From Bradyrhizobium diazoefficiens (GTDB lineage: Bacteria > Pseudomonadota > Alphaproteobacteria > Rhizobiales > Xanthobacteraceae), in assembly GCF_016599855.1 (NCBI RefSeq), contig NZ_CP067041.1, positions 3,534,001-3,598,000 on the forward strand: a stretch of 64,000 nt of DNA, given 5' to 3'. Both the position numbers and the translations under genes were made by a program. This document shows positions 26,040 to 34,659 of the stretch, piece after piece (the first letter of the stretch is position 1; each line of letters starts with the position of its first letter). The notes under the pieces are model-generated. The model was not told the DNA's origin. It searched no databases and saw only the letters and a list, made by a program, of their open reading frames with translations.

Positions 26040-26741
26040 GTGTTTGAAGGCTTCTACAAGGTGCGGTTTCAGCTCGGCGACAATTTCGGCCGGAGCGTGA
26101 TGCATGCCGGCAATGGCAACATGCTGGGCGGCAATTCGGCGTTCGCCCATATCGGCAGCTATGAGAAGACCGCAGACGGCATCGACATCATCATCAAGAC
26201 CGTTCGCCACAACCCCGATCCGAACTACCGCGCCATGGCCGGCACCGACGATGCGACGCTGATCGCAAAAGGCTCGGCCGACGGCGATCTCTACCGCTTC
26301 AAGGGTGAGCTCAAGGAGCTGTCCGGCGTACCCTTCCAGTCGGTGATGACGCCGATCACGGAGGACGAGGTGCCGATCGCCGGCGGCGTCGGCGAGGGCG
26401 GCATCGCCGATGGCCTCTACTCTGTTCACCTGCGCATGCTCGACGGCGTCGATGGCGGGCTGACCGGCGTGATGCTGCTCAAGGGCGGCCGCATCCTCGG
26501 CGGCGATGCCTCGTTCTATTATCTCGGCAGCTACACCGCCGCGAACGGCCGCTGGAAGGGGCAGATCCTCAACCAGGAGCACACGCCCGCCAAGGACGAT
26601 CCGATCTTCGGCGGCCATGAGGTCGGCATCGGCTTCTCTGGCAGCTATGACGGCGATGGCGCCGTGCTGGAGGCCACTGCGCTTGCCGGCAAGCGCAGCC
26701 TGCGCCTGACCGCCGCGCTCAAGCTGATGCATCGCGCCTGA
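26040..26741 (+). CDS. Tandem GrlR-like domain protein
   Basis: A 233-residue protein made of two GrlR-like barrels. The first (residues 1-112) contains FEGFYKVRFQLGDNFGRSV and MLGGNSAFAHIGSYE; the second (about 123-233) contains DGLYSVHLRMLDGVDGGLTGV, ILGGDASFYYLGSYTAANG and RWKGQILNQEHTPA. The second copy is closer to the single-domain protein at 22040. The start is GTG at 26040. No effector-secretion genes are adjacent; a role as a regulatory or ligand-binding protein is only a guess. Follows glnII after its terminator, so it has its own promoter. Confidence 0.75.
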   Translation: MFEGFYKVRFQLGDNFGRSVMHAGNGNMLGGNSAFAHIGSYEKTADGIDIIIKTVRHNPDPNYRAMAGTDDATLIAKGSADGDLYRFKGELKELSGVPFQSVMTPITEDEVPIAGGVGEGGIADGLYSVHLRMLDGVDGGLTGVMLLKGGRILGGDASFYYLGSYTAANGRWKGQILNQEHTPAKDDPIFGGHEVGIGFSGSYDGDGAVLEATALAGKRSLRLTAALKLMHRA

Positions 26742-26759
26742 TCGATACGGAAATTGCCT

Positions 26760-27442
26760 ATGGAAAAAATCCGCATGCTCTCGACGCTCGGCCTGATGGG
26801 CGCGATGCGCAACCTGTCCTCCGCCTTCGAGGCGGTGAGTGGCATTCATGTCGACTCCGACTTCGCGCCGACCCTGGCGCTGCTCAAGCGCTTGCGCGCG
26901 GGCGAAGCCGCTGATCTCGTGATCCTCACGCGCGAAGGGCTCGACGAGATGATCGGCGAGGGCCGGGTGATCGCGGACACCGCCGCCGACCTCGCGCGCT
27001 CCTATGTCGGCCTTGCGTGCGGGCAGGGCAGCCCCATCCCGAGATCGCCACTGAAGCCGCGCTGCGCAAGACGCTGCTCGCGGCGCGGTCCGTTGCCTAT
27101 TCGCGGCTTGGCGCGAGCGGCGTCTACTTCGCCCAGCTGGTCGTGCGCATGGGCATCGCAGATGAGATCAACGCCAAGGCTACCATCGTCGAGCAGGGCT
27201 TTACGGCGGAACGGCTCATCACCGGCGAGGCTGATCTCGCCGTGCAGCAGATCAGCGAGCTGAAGCAGGTCGACGGCATCGAGGTGATCGGCGCGGTCCC
27301 ACACGAATTACAGACGCCGGCCGTGTTCTCCGCGGGCCGCATGGCGGATGCGGAGCAGGCCGAGGCCGCCGAGGCGCTGCTGCGCTATCTGGCATCGCCG
27401 GAGATTGTGCCCGTCCTGCGGCACTCAGGATTCGAGCCTCAA
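26760..27442 (+). pseudogene. ModA-like substrate-binding protein, frameshifted
   Basis: The first frame (26760 on) reads a cytosolic or exported binding protein of the SBP_bac_11/ModA type: LSTLGLMGAMRNLSSAFE, FAPTLALLKRLRAGEAADLV, LTREGLDEMI. It is lost at about 27017, where the next frame continues the homology exactly (RAGQPHPEIATEAALRKTLL, SGVYFAQLVVRMGI, LQTPAVFSAGRMADAEQ, RYLASPEIVPVLRHSGFEP). One base is missing between SYVGLA and the continuation. The second frame has no stop at the expected C-terminus. Either a true pseudogene or one sequencing error plus a readthrough; no signal peptide is visible. Confidence 0.72.
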
Positions 27443-27489
27443 AACGCCGCGCCTGCGTCACTGCGGCCGGCACTTCGCGGGTTCGAAAA

Positions 27490-27514
27490 GGAACCTGTCC
27501 GGGCACGGATCGTT
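27490..27514 (+). promoter_or_regulatory. Predicted EcfG-type general stress promoter
   Basis: GGAAC at 27490-27494 and CGTT at 27511-27514 are separated by 16 bp, a full match to the EcfG consensus of alphaproteobacteria (GGAAC-N16/17-CGTT). It lies 29 bp before the start of the 49-residue small protein and inside the 3' end of the decayed binding-protein gene. Confidence 0.7.
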
Positions 27515-27542
27515 GGAATCGTCACAAGCAGGAGGCGCAACC

Positions 27543-27692
27543 ATGATCCGGAAACTTGCATCCGGCGAATACCGACTCTATTCGCGCAAGGTGAATCCCA
27601 AGACCGGCAAGCGGCGCAACCTCGGCACCTTCAAGAGCCGCGCGGCGGCCGAGAAGCACGAGCGCGACGTGCAGTATTTCAAGCGGCACTGA
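27543..27692 (+). CDS. Small basic hypothetical protein, 49 aa
   Basis: A 49-residue, strongly basic protein: MIRKLASGEYRLYSRK, then TGKRRNLGTFKSRAAAEKHE and QYFKRH. The pattern, a short beta-hairpin followed by a helix of the form SRAAAEKHERDVQYF, recurs in small unnamed proteins of Bradyrhizobium; the K/R content suggests nucleic-acid or phosphate contact. A strong AGGAGG ribosome-binding site lies 8 nt upstream and an EcfG-type promoter 29 bp upstream. Function unknown, likely induced in the general stress response. Confidence 0.75.
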   Translation: MIRKLASGEYRLYSRKVNPKTGKRRNLGTFKSRAAAEKHERDVQYFKRH

Positions 27693-27751
27693 CGTCCGAG
27701 CAATGCCACGCGAGGTCGGTCAACGCAAAAAGTCGAAAACAACCGTCGCGA

Positions 27752-28885
27752 CTAACCTTGTTGTCGTAGAGCCTCGACGGGGTCGAGCCGCGCAGCGCGC
27801 CACGATGGGTAGAGCGTCGCGAGGAACGACAGGGTCACTGCCATGATCACGACCGCTGCGGTCTCCACCAGATCGAGTTCTGCCGGCAGCTTGGACAGAA
27901 AATAAAGCTTCGGCGGGAACAGGTCGGTGCGGGTCAGCCAGGACATGAACTGTCGGACGACTCGATATTGGCGCAGACGAAAAGCCGACGACGAAGCCGA
28001 CCAATGTCCCCGCCACGCCGATCGAAGCGCCGGTGATCATGAAGGTGCGCTCGCCTCAAGCGCGCCAAAGAAGGTCGCATTGCGCTGCCGCCAGTCGACC
28101 AGGAAGATCGGTCGACCAGCCGCTTCCGCGACCGTCTTGCGAAGCAGGTCGATCCGATCGGGATTGCCGTAAACACCTCGATCGCAGTGACGTCCTGATT
28201 GCGGTTGAAAAAGGCCTGCGCTTCCGCGATCGGCATGAAGATGACGCCCGAATCGTATTCGGACATCCCGATCTCGAACACGGCCGCGACTTGATATTTC
28301 TTGACGCGCGGCATCATGCCCATCGGCGTGACTGCGCCGCGCTGTGCAACGAGCGTGATGTTTTCACCGGCGTGGACGGAGAGTAGATCGGCAAGGCTCT
28401 GGCCGACGGCGATACCCTGCCCTCGTCAAAATGTTGGAGCGACCCGTGCTTGATGCCGCCAGCGATCGAGGGAAGCTGACTGAGATCGGCCCCCCGAATG
28501 CCGCGCACCAGGACACCGGAGGCATTGGACGACGATGCCAACGCCGGGCCGTCAACGACCGGTACCGCCAACCGAACGCCCTGCACCTGACTGATGCGCT
28601 CGGCAACATCCTTCCAGTCGATCAACGGACTTTCCAGCGGCTGCACCACAAGATACCGTTGAACCCGAGAATCTTGCCGAGAAGCTCCGTGCGAAAGCCG
28701 TTCATCACCGCCATGACGATGATCAGCGTGGCGACGCCGAGCATGATGCCCAGAAACGAAAACCCGGCGATGACTGAGACAAACCCTTCTTTGCGGCGGG
28801 CCCGCAGGTAGCGCGCGGAGAGCACCCACTCGAATGGAGCAAAGGGGCCTGCTTGTGGCGAATCCATCACCGCCTCATCCGTCAT
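27752..28885 (-). pseudogene. lolC/lolE-like lipoprotein-release permease, disrupted
   Basis: The start is intact (28885 down: FEWVLSARYLRARRKEGFVSVIAGFSFLGIM interrupted at about 28640), matching the N-terminus of LolC/LolE-type permeases. The reading frame then shifts several times: ISQVQGVRLAVPVVDGPALA, KKYQVAAVFEIGMSEYDSG, TGASIGVAGTLVGFVVG and finally SFLATLYPSWRAARLDPVEALRQQG in different frames. The total length of about 1130 bp is shorter than the usual 1280 bp, so a deletion is likely too. The true lolC/E copy must be elsewhere in the genome. The remaining protein pieces cannot work. Confidence 0.82.
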
Positions 28886-29028
28886 CCGGTAGTCATTCTC
28901 TTCCGTTGTAACGGGATTGGCTATAGCTTCGCTCTATTCCCCGGAAGCCGTCGTTGCTGAGCACTCGCGATCGAAGCAGCCAACAACGCGGGTCTTAGGC
29001 TTCAAGGCGGATTTAGCGACATCGCAAT

Positions 29029-29916
29029 TCATATCCCCAGGGCCGAAAGCCGTGCCGCAAGGAATTCCATCGCGGCGCGGATGCGCCGCGGCAAGGCGCC
29101 GGCGCTCGGCCTGATCCAAACGATCTGGAGTGGAATTGGCGGCGGCTCGTGGCCCACGAGGATTTGTTCGACGATGCCCTGCTCGATCAGCCTGCGCACC
29201 TGCCAGAGCGGAGCGAGGCCGATGCCGATCCCGGATGCTACAGCCGCGTTGCGAGCCGCGGCACTTTCCGAGCGAAAACGACCCTGAACCTCGATGCGCC
29301 GTTTGTTACCGCCGAATGCCCATCTGTCGTCGTCGCTGGTTCGCAACACACATTCATGATGGGCCAGGTCTCGCGGACGTTCGGGATGGCCGAAGGCGGC
29401 GAGATACGCCGGTGAGGCGAACACGGCCCAATTCAATCCGCCGAGGCGGCGAATGCGCAAGTTCGAATCCGGCAGGTGGCCGATGCGGATGGCGAAATCC
29501 AGCTTCTCGGCGACAAGCTCGACACGTTCGTCAGACAGCACGAGTTCGACGTCGACTTCCGGATTGCGCGTCAGAAATTGGCTGAGGACGGGAGCCACAT
29601 ATTCTGGACCGAACAGGCTCGACGTGCCAATGCGGATCGTGCCGGCGAGCCGCCGGTCGCTGGCGAGCAGATCTTCACGCGCTGCGTCGATAGTCGTGAG
29701 TGCCAGGCGGATGCGGCCCGCAAATTCGAGCCCGACCGCTGTCGGACGCAAGCGCCGCGTCGTTCGTGATACCAGCTCCACGCCCAGGTCGCCCTCGAGT
29801 CGCGCGAGCGAACGGCTCACGGACTGCAATGATTTGCCGAGACGCGTTGCCGCCGACGTCAGGCTCCCCTCATCGATGATGGTCAGGAACGTCGCGTAAT
29901 CTGCAAGCGAGGTCAG
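29029..29916 (-). CDS. LysR family transcriptional regulator, probable CTG start
   Basis: A 295-residue LysR regulator. The HTH region is LADYATFLTIIDEGSLTSAA and SLQSVSRSLARLEGDLGVEL, and the C-terminal effector domain holds GTIRIGTSSLFGPEYVAPVLS and LDFAIRIGHLPDSNLRIRRLG. The complete HTH needs residues upstream of the first TTG at 29827-29829. In frame there is no ATG, GTG or TTG; the fit that gives a normal LysR start (MTSLADYATF) uses CTG at 29914-29916, 6 nt after GGGAGA. So a CTG start is proposed. Divergent from the GlcG-like gene, which it probably controls. Confidence 0.82.
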   Translation of the reverse strand: MTSLADYATFLTIIDEGSLTSAATRLGKSLQSVSRSLARLEGDLGVELVSRTTRRLRPTAVGLEFAGRIRLALTTIDAAREDLLASDRRLAGTIRIGTSSLFGPEYVAPVLSQFLTRNPEVDVELVLSDERVELVAEKLDFAIRIGHLPDSNLRIRRLGGLNWAVFASPAYLAAFGHPERPRDLAHHECVLRTSDDDRWAFGGNKRRIEVQGRFRSESAAARNAAVASGIGIGLAPLWQVRRLIEQGIVEQILVGHEPPPIPLQIVWIRPSAGALPRRIRAAMEFLAARLSALGI

Positions 29917-29937
29917 CGTTATTCTCCCGAAAAATGA

Positions 29938-29967
29938 GATAATATATCCATTTTATCAGATATTATC
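29938..29967. promoter_or_regulatory. AT-rich palindrome between LysR and GlcG-like genes
   Basis: GATAATAT at 29938-29945 is mirrored by ATATTATC at 29960-29967, with 14 bp between. It is centred in the 100-bp divergent gap and is much more AT-rich than its surroundings. Position and symmetry fit a LysR operator overlapping both promoters. Confidence 0.6.
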
Positions 29968-30018
29968 ATTACGTCTGCGATGTGTTGTGAATGGGGCCCC
30001 AATAACCTGGAGTCTCCC

Positions 30019-30480
30019 ATGACGAAACCAGATGCTTGCGCGGCAAGAGCGCCTCTAGCGGCCCTCACGCCTCTCTATGGCGCCCCGATCACGCTCGATG
30101 AGGCGAAGACCGTGGCCTATGCAGCTTGTGCGGAGGCGCAGCGTTATGGCTGGCCCATGGTGATTGCTATCGCCGACAGCACCGGCCATCTCGTTCTGCT
30201 GTCCCGTCTCGATCAGGCGCAGCATGGCAGCGTGCTCGTTGCGCAACAGAAGGCGAAGACGGCAGTCGATTTCAGGCCGCCGACGGGCGCATTCGAATCC
30301 GCGCTGGCTGACGGTGGCCTTCACTTGCGGCTGTTGGGCATGACCAACCTGATGCCTCTGGAGGGCGGCCTTCCGATCCTGCGCGATGGCAGGGTGATTG
30401 GTGCGATCGGCGTATCCGGCATGCAATCGACCCAGGACGCGCAAGTCGCTGCGGCAGGTGTTGCGGCGTTTGAAGCTTGA
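30019..30480 (+). CDS. GlcG/HbpS family protein
   Basis: A 153-residue protein of the GlcG/HbpS (haem-degrading domain) family. It shows the conserved LDEAKTVAYAACAEAQRYGWPMVIAIAD region split over residues 23-50 (LDEAKTVAYAACAEA, VIAIADSTGHLVLLSRLD), KAKTAVDFRPPTG, and GGLPILRDGRVIGAIGVSG. The family is of uncertain activity; members bind haem or cobalamin, or accompany oxidoreductases. The ATG at 30019 has GGAG 6 nt upstream and is preferred to one 13 codons upstream. Convergent with the cytochrome gene, 18 bp between stops; probable LysR target. Confidence 0.82.
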   Translation: MTKPDACAARAPLAALTPLYGAPITLDEAKTVAYAACAEAQRYGWPMVIAIADSTGHLVLLSRLDQAQHGSVLVAQQKAKTAVDFRPPTGAFESALADGGLHLRLLGMTNLMPLEGGLPILRDGRVIGAIGVSGMQSTQDAQVAAAGVAAFEA

Positions 30481-30498
30481 CCGGTTCGAAGCACCCGC

Positions 30499-31128
30499 TC
30501 ACGGCGGCGGACAAGCCGCTCCGGTCTTCACCCACGCCTCCACCAGCGCGCCGGCCTGCTCCTGCGTGCCCGGCGCGGGCGAGCGGCCGAAGCCGGGCTT
30601 CCAGGCCCAGCCGACGAGGGTGTCCTTGCCGATATGGTCGATCAGGTCTTCCACCTTGCGGCCCCCATTGCGCGCGGGATCCCTGATCTGCTCGCAGATA
30701 TCACTGACGCTCTTGCCTTCCCAGGCCATTTCGCGTGGAGCAAGATGCCAGTCGGGATGGCCGGGCATGCGGCCGGGCTCGAAATTGGCGCTCTGGTGGC
30801 AGGTGTTGCAACGCATCGCCTCGAGGCCATGACCGTCGGCGCCGCGCGTCACCGGCGGCTGATGGAGGCGGGAATTGTCGCCCTGGTGCGGTCTGTCGCC
30901 GGCCGGATGGCAGTTGGTGCAGCGCGGATGCGTCAGCACTTTTCCGAGCTCGGTGAAGATCGCGGCCGAGCGCTTTTCGGTGTCGGCGATGCCGGCGAAG
31001 CTTTCGGGCGAGGCGAGGCCGTGGCCCGTCGTGTCCGACGCGGCGTAGCCGGCGCATAGGCTGCTCATCAGCGCTGCCGTCAAAACCGCGATCTTGATGC
31101 GCGCATTGATCATCGCTGGCGCGCTCAT
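30499..31128 (-). CDS. Periplasmic dihaem cytochrome c of the molybdenum hydroxylase operon
   Basis: A 209-residue exported protein: signal peptide about 1-30 ([19 protein letters not shown]), then two CxxCH haem motifs, CTNCH and CNTCH (about residues 70-74 and 107-111). [17 protein letters not shown] and [14 protein letters not shown] are typical of the cytochromes that accept electrons from isoquinoline 1-oxidoreductase-like hydroxylases. Start overlaps the stop of the 2Fe-2S subunit (ATGA), showing translational coupling. Last gene of the three-gene operon. Confidence 0.88.
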   Translation of the reverse strand: MSAPAMINARIKIAVLTAALMSSLCAGYAASDTTGHGLASPESFAGIADTEKRSAAIFTELGKVLTHPRCTNCHPAGDRPHQGDNSRLHQPPVTRGADGHGLEAMRCNTCHQSANFEPGRMPGHPDWHLAPREMAWEGKSVSDICEQIRDPARNGGRKVEDLIDHIGKDTLVGWAWKPGFGRSPAPGTQEQAGALVEAWVKTGAACPPP

Positions 31129-31649
31129 TTGGTGGCGACCAGATAGCGGCTTGAATCGGCCAGGATCACGTCACGTACCGCCTCGTGATACTTGACGTAG
31201 CCGGTGCAGCGGCAGATGTGCCCGTCGAGCGCGTCCGCGATGGTTTGCTCCAGGGCCTCGCGGGCGACGGGGGCGCGCGCCAGACGTTCGAGCAGCACCT
31301 GGCCCTCGTTGAGGAAGCCGGCGGTGCAATAGCCGCACTGGAAGGCGAAATGATCGATGAAGGCCTGTTGCAGGGCGGAGAGCTGGCCGTCCCTGGCGTG
31401 GCCCTCGACGGTGCGGATCGACTTGCCGTCAAAGTTCACCGCCGGCGCGACGCAGGTCGGGCTGGTGTAGCTGGTGCCATCGGGCGCATCGACGATGATG
31501 GCGCAGCTCAGGCATTGCGCGGCGCCGCAGCCGAACTTGGTGCCGGTCATGCCGAGCATCTCGCGCAGGAAATCGTTCATCGAGAGATCGTCGCGGACAT
31601 CCATCGGGCCGTGCTTGCGGCCGTTAATGGTCAGGCTGAGGGTCGTCAC
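31125..31649 (-). CDS. 2Fe-2S subunit of a xanthine dehydrogenase-family hydroxylase
   Basis: A 174-residue small subunit of IorA/CoxS type. The plant-type ferredoxin cluster is in [15 protein letters not shown] (residues about 39-53), with a fourth Cys in TCVAPA. The second cluster is in [14 protein letters not shown] and [13 protein letters not shown]. Passes electrons from the molybdenum subunit to the cytochrome. GTG start at 31647-31649 overlaps the stop of the large subunit gene. Without an FAD subunit the electron route must be to the cytochrome. Confidence 0.93.
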   Translation of the reverse strand: MTTLSLTINGRKHGPMDVRDDLSMNDFLREMLGMTGTKFGCGAAQCLSCAIIVDAPDGTSYTSPTCVAPAVNFDGKSIRTVEGHARDGQLSALQQAFIDHFAFQCGYCTAGFLNEGQVLLERLARAPVAREALEQTIADALDGHICRCTGYVKYHEAVRDVILADSSRYLVATK

Positions 31650-34417
31650 GCGAGCACTCCCTTCAAAAGGCTTGTCGTGACCGGCAGCGCGCGGAAGCGG
31701 TGGCCGGTGGCGTCGTGGATAGCGTTGATCAGCGCTGGAACGATCGGGACCATCACGACTTCAGCCATGCCTTTGGGCGGCTCGTCCGGCGTCAGCGGCT
31801 TCAGCATCTCGATCTCGAGGTCGTGCAAGGGCAGATCCGAGCCGCGTGCGACCAGATAGCGGCCGAGATTCCAATCGCCGCCACCGGGTCCGCCCTCGAA
31901 CGGCGGCAGACTTTCCAGAAGCGCGTAGCCGACGCCCATGGCAAACCCGCCCTGAGACTGGCCCATCACCACCTCGGGCACGAGCGCGGTGCCGCATTCG
32001 AGCACGCTGTAAGCCTTGACGATGCGCAAGGCGCCCGTCGTGCGCTCGATCTCGATACGGACCAGCGCCCCACACATCGAGGTGTAGGAGGTGCCGATCC
32101 GGTTATTGTCGGTCGGTGGAAACTTCACGCTGGTGCGGGTGATCCGCTCGAATTTGCCGTTGCCGCGGCGGATCGCGAGTGCGTCGATGTCGGCACGATA
32201 TTGCTCGCCGAACAACGGAAAGCGTGCGCGCGACCAGGCCCAGCGCGAAAAGCTGTGGGCGATCGCGCCAGTGACGAAGCCGTGGGCGTGGGCAGTTGCC
32301 GCGAGCGTGGGAAGTGCCAGCGGTTCGAGGCCGGCCATCGTGAGCTGGCCGTTCGTCCAGGTCGCAGTCGCCCATTGCCTGGCGCGTGGATCTGTCTTCG
32401 GGATGCGCCACAATTCCAGCGCCGCGGGCCACAGTCCGAAACGGAAGATGACGTGAGCGGCTTCCGCCGCGGAATGGGTCCCGACATGCGCGCCGACGGA
32501 GGCTGACGTCGCCGAGCTGATCCTGGGCACCCAGCGTGGATTTCTCTGCGCCGCATCCTGGGTCTTTTGATCCATCGTGTAGGGATCGCCCGACGTGACG
32601 AGGCCAAGGGCGTCATATCCGTCGACCCGGGCAATCGAGACTTCGTCCGCAATGGCGCCGAGATGGCCGGCGACGCGGTTTGCCAGCGCCGTGCCGATCC
32701 CGTTCCCCATCTCGACATGGTCGCAGAAGATCGCGATCTTGCCGTCGGGTCCGAGCTCGACGCGGCCGAGCGAGCAGTCCGCGCCTGCGCCGTAGTCCTT
32801 GGTCACGCAGGCAACGCCGGTGCCGACCAGCCGGTCGGATGCACTCTGCTTGAACTGTGCGCGCTGCTGCCAGATCGGATGCTGCTCGAGCTTGTCGAGC
32901 ATTTCCGGCGTGCGTACCGAGACGATGTACGGATTGCCCGTCATGGTCCGGCCGTTCTGCGTCAGCGCGTTGCGGCGGCGGAATTCGATCGGATCGAGCT
33001 TGAGCTCGCTTGCCGCCTCGTCAATCAGCGCTTCAAGGGCCGTCATTGTCTGGAGGGTGCCGTAGCCGCGCATCGAGCCGGCGGTCACGCCGCGCGAATG
33101 CAGCGCGACGGTGGTGACGTCGACTTTTGGAACGTCGTAGATGCCGATCGACGCAGCGGCCGCGGTGGTGGCGACGTTGGCGGAGAAATTGGCAAGGCCG
33201 CCGCCGTCGAGCACCTGGTCGGCGACAAACGCCTTGATCTTGCCGGTTGCCCGATCGATGCCGATGCGCGAGCGCATCTTGATCGGATGGCGCTTGATGC
33301 CGGCCTGGAACTGCTGGTAGCGGTCGTGCGCGAGCCGCACCGGCTTGCCGGGAAAGCAAATCGCCGCCAGCGCGACGTAGAGGATGAACGGGGTGTGATC
33401 GCGGCCGCCGAAGCCGCCGCCGACATGGGCGAACTGGGCGTTGATATGGGTCGGCTTGTAAGGCGCGGCGGCCTTGGCCAGAAGAGTCGCCAGCGACTCG
33501 GTCGCCTCATAGGGCGACTGCACGCCGAGCACCAGTTCGAGCTTGCCGCCCTTGCCACTGTACCAGGCGAGCCCGCATTCGGGCTCCAGGAACATCGGAT
33601 CGACCGATTGCGTCTCGAACTCGCGGTCGAGCACCAGCAGCGAAGCATCGTCTGCGGCGAGCTCGGCGCGGATCTGCTCGCCATATTTGGCGCCCTTGAC
33701 GTAATCGGGCGACATTTCCTTCGCGAGCGGCGACCACACCGGAAGTGCTGCGTTCTGCACTTTCCTGGGCGTGATCCAGCCGGCCTGGAGCGGCGAATAG
33801 ACGTCCGGCTTCTCGGGCGAGGAACCTGCCACACGCGTGAAGCGGTAGGAGCCGTAATCGGGCGCCACCACCGGTCCGGTCTCCTCGCCGAATTTGACGA
33901 AGGTGCCGTCGCGCAAGGCGAGGCGCGCCTGATCGAAGGCATCGAACTTCTCGAAGATCAGCAGCGCGACCGGCTGTCCGAGATAAAGCGGCGTCTTGCC
34001 GGGCGTGCAGAACAGGTGGCCGGCATAGAATTCCGGCACCTGCGTGCCGATCCGGTCGAGATCGGCGGCAGTGACGACGACGGAAGGCTTGAGTAGTCCC
34101 TTCAGGCGGGCGAGGTCCATGCCGGTGTAGACATGCGTGGCATCATTGGCGCGCACCAGGATCGCGTGCGAGGTGGTCTGTGGCCAGCCCGGCAGATCAT
34201 TGGCCCGGAAGTCGGAGGCGTAAAGCTTTGCGCCGGTGACCTTGGCGACACCGTCGACACGGCCTGCCCCCTTTGTTGCGGGATTGAATTTGCCGCGTCC
34301 AGGCAGTGTCTCATGCGCTGCGAACGGGACTTCCGCCGCCGAAGCAATTTGTGACAGGCTGACCGAAATGCCTCCCGCCGACAACCATTTGACGAACTCG
34401 CGTCGCGACGGCCGCAT
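31646..34417 (-). CDS. Molybdopterin-binding subunit of a xanthine dehydrogenase-family hydroxylase
   Basis: A 923-residue large subunit of the IorB type: hydroxylates an N-heterocycle or oxidises an aldehyde. The ATG at 34415-34417 gives a Tat signal (RPSRREFVKWLSAGGISVSLSQ). GGFGGRDHTPFI is the molybdopterin-dinucleotide site, VTAGSMRGYGTLQ the second Mo-contact region, and EVVMGQSQGGFAMGVG near the end has the catalytic Glu. An upstream in-frame TTG is less likely; AAGGA lies 8 nt before the chosen ATG. Exported folded by Tat with its 2Fe-2S partner. The substrate is not predictable from sequence. Confidence 0.92.
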   Translation of the reverse strand: MRPSRREFVKWLSAGGISVSLSQIASAAEVPFAAHETLPGRGKFNPATKGAGRVDGVAKVTGAKLYASDFRANDLPGWPQTTSHAILVRANDATHVYTGMDLARLKGLLKPSVVVTAADLDRIGTQVPEFYAGHLFCTPGKTPLYLGQPVALLIFEKFDAFDQARLALRDGTFVKFGEETGPVVAPDYGSYRFTRVAGSSPEKPDVYSPLQAGWITPRKVQNAALPVWSPLAKEMSPDYVKGAKYGEQIRAELAADDASLLVLDREFETQSVDPMFLEPECGLAWYSGKGGKLELVLGVQSPYEATESLATLLAKAAAPYKPTHINAQFAHVGGGFGGRDHTPFILYVALAAICFPGKPVRLAHDRYQQFQAGIKRHPIKMRSRIGIDRATGKIKAFVADQVLDGGGLANFSANVATTAAAASIGIYDVPKVDVTTVALHSRGVTAGSMRGYGTLQTMTALEALIDEAASELKLDPIEFRRRNALTQNGRTMTGNPYIVSVRTPEMLDKLEQHPIWQQRAQFKQSASDRLVGTGVACVTKDYGAGADCSLGRVELGPDGKIAIFCDHVEMGNGIGTALANRVAGHLGAIADEVSIARVDGYDALGLVTSGDPYTMDQKTQDAAQRNPRWVPRISSATSASVGAHVGTHSAAEAAHVIFRFGLWPAALELWRIPKTDPRARQWATATWTNGQLTMAGLEPLALPTLAATAHAHGFVTGAIAHSFSRWAWSRARFPLFGEQYRADIDALAIRRGNGKFERITRTSVKFPPTDNNRIGTSYTSMCGALVRIEIERTTGALRIVKAYSVLECGTALVPEVVMGQSQGGFAMGVGYALLESLPPFEGGPGGGDWNLGRYLVARGSDLPLHDLEIEMLKPLTPDEPPKGMAEVVMVPIVPALINAIHDATGHRFRALPVTTSLLKGVLA

Positions 34418-34659
34418 GATCTCATCCTTGCACAAGGTCTTAAGGGCTCACGATGCTGACGGCGCCGCGGCGATCGATACGAACCAGCGCTGGCTGAAGC
34501 TGTCATGATTCGTCATCCAGGAATAGAAGCGGCAGGGCGTTACCATCCGATGAAGATGCCGTGCCTCGCGCGTGCGCGGATTGAGAAGTCGCGGTTTTCC
34601 CGCTTGGTTTGCCGTCGAATCGAATAAGACGAGTTCGCAACGCGAGGGGCGGGAAAATC

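Noticed and set aside
31700..34096. Long plus-strand frames opposite the molybdenum subunit
   Set aside because: They mirror the Mo-subunit gene, whose motifs are complete.
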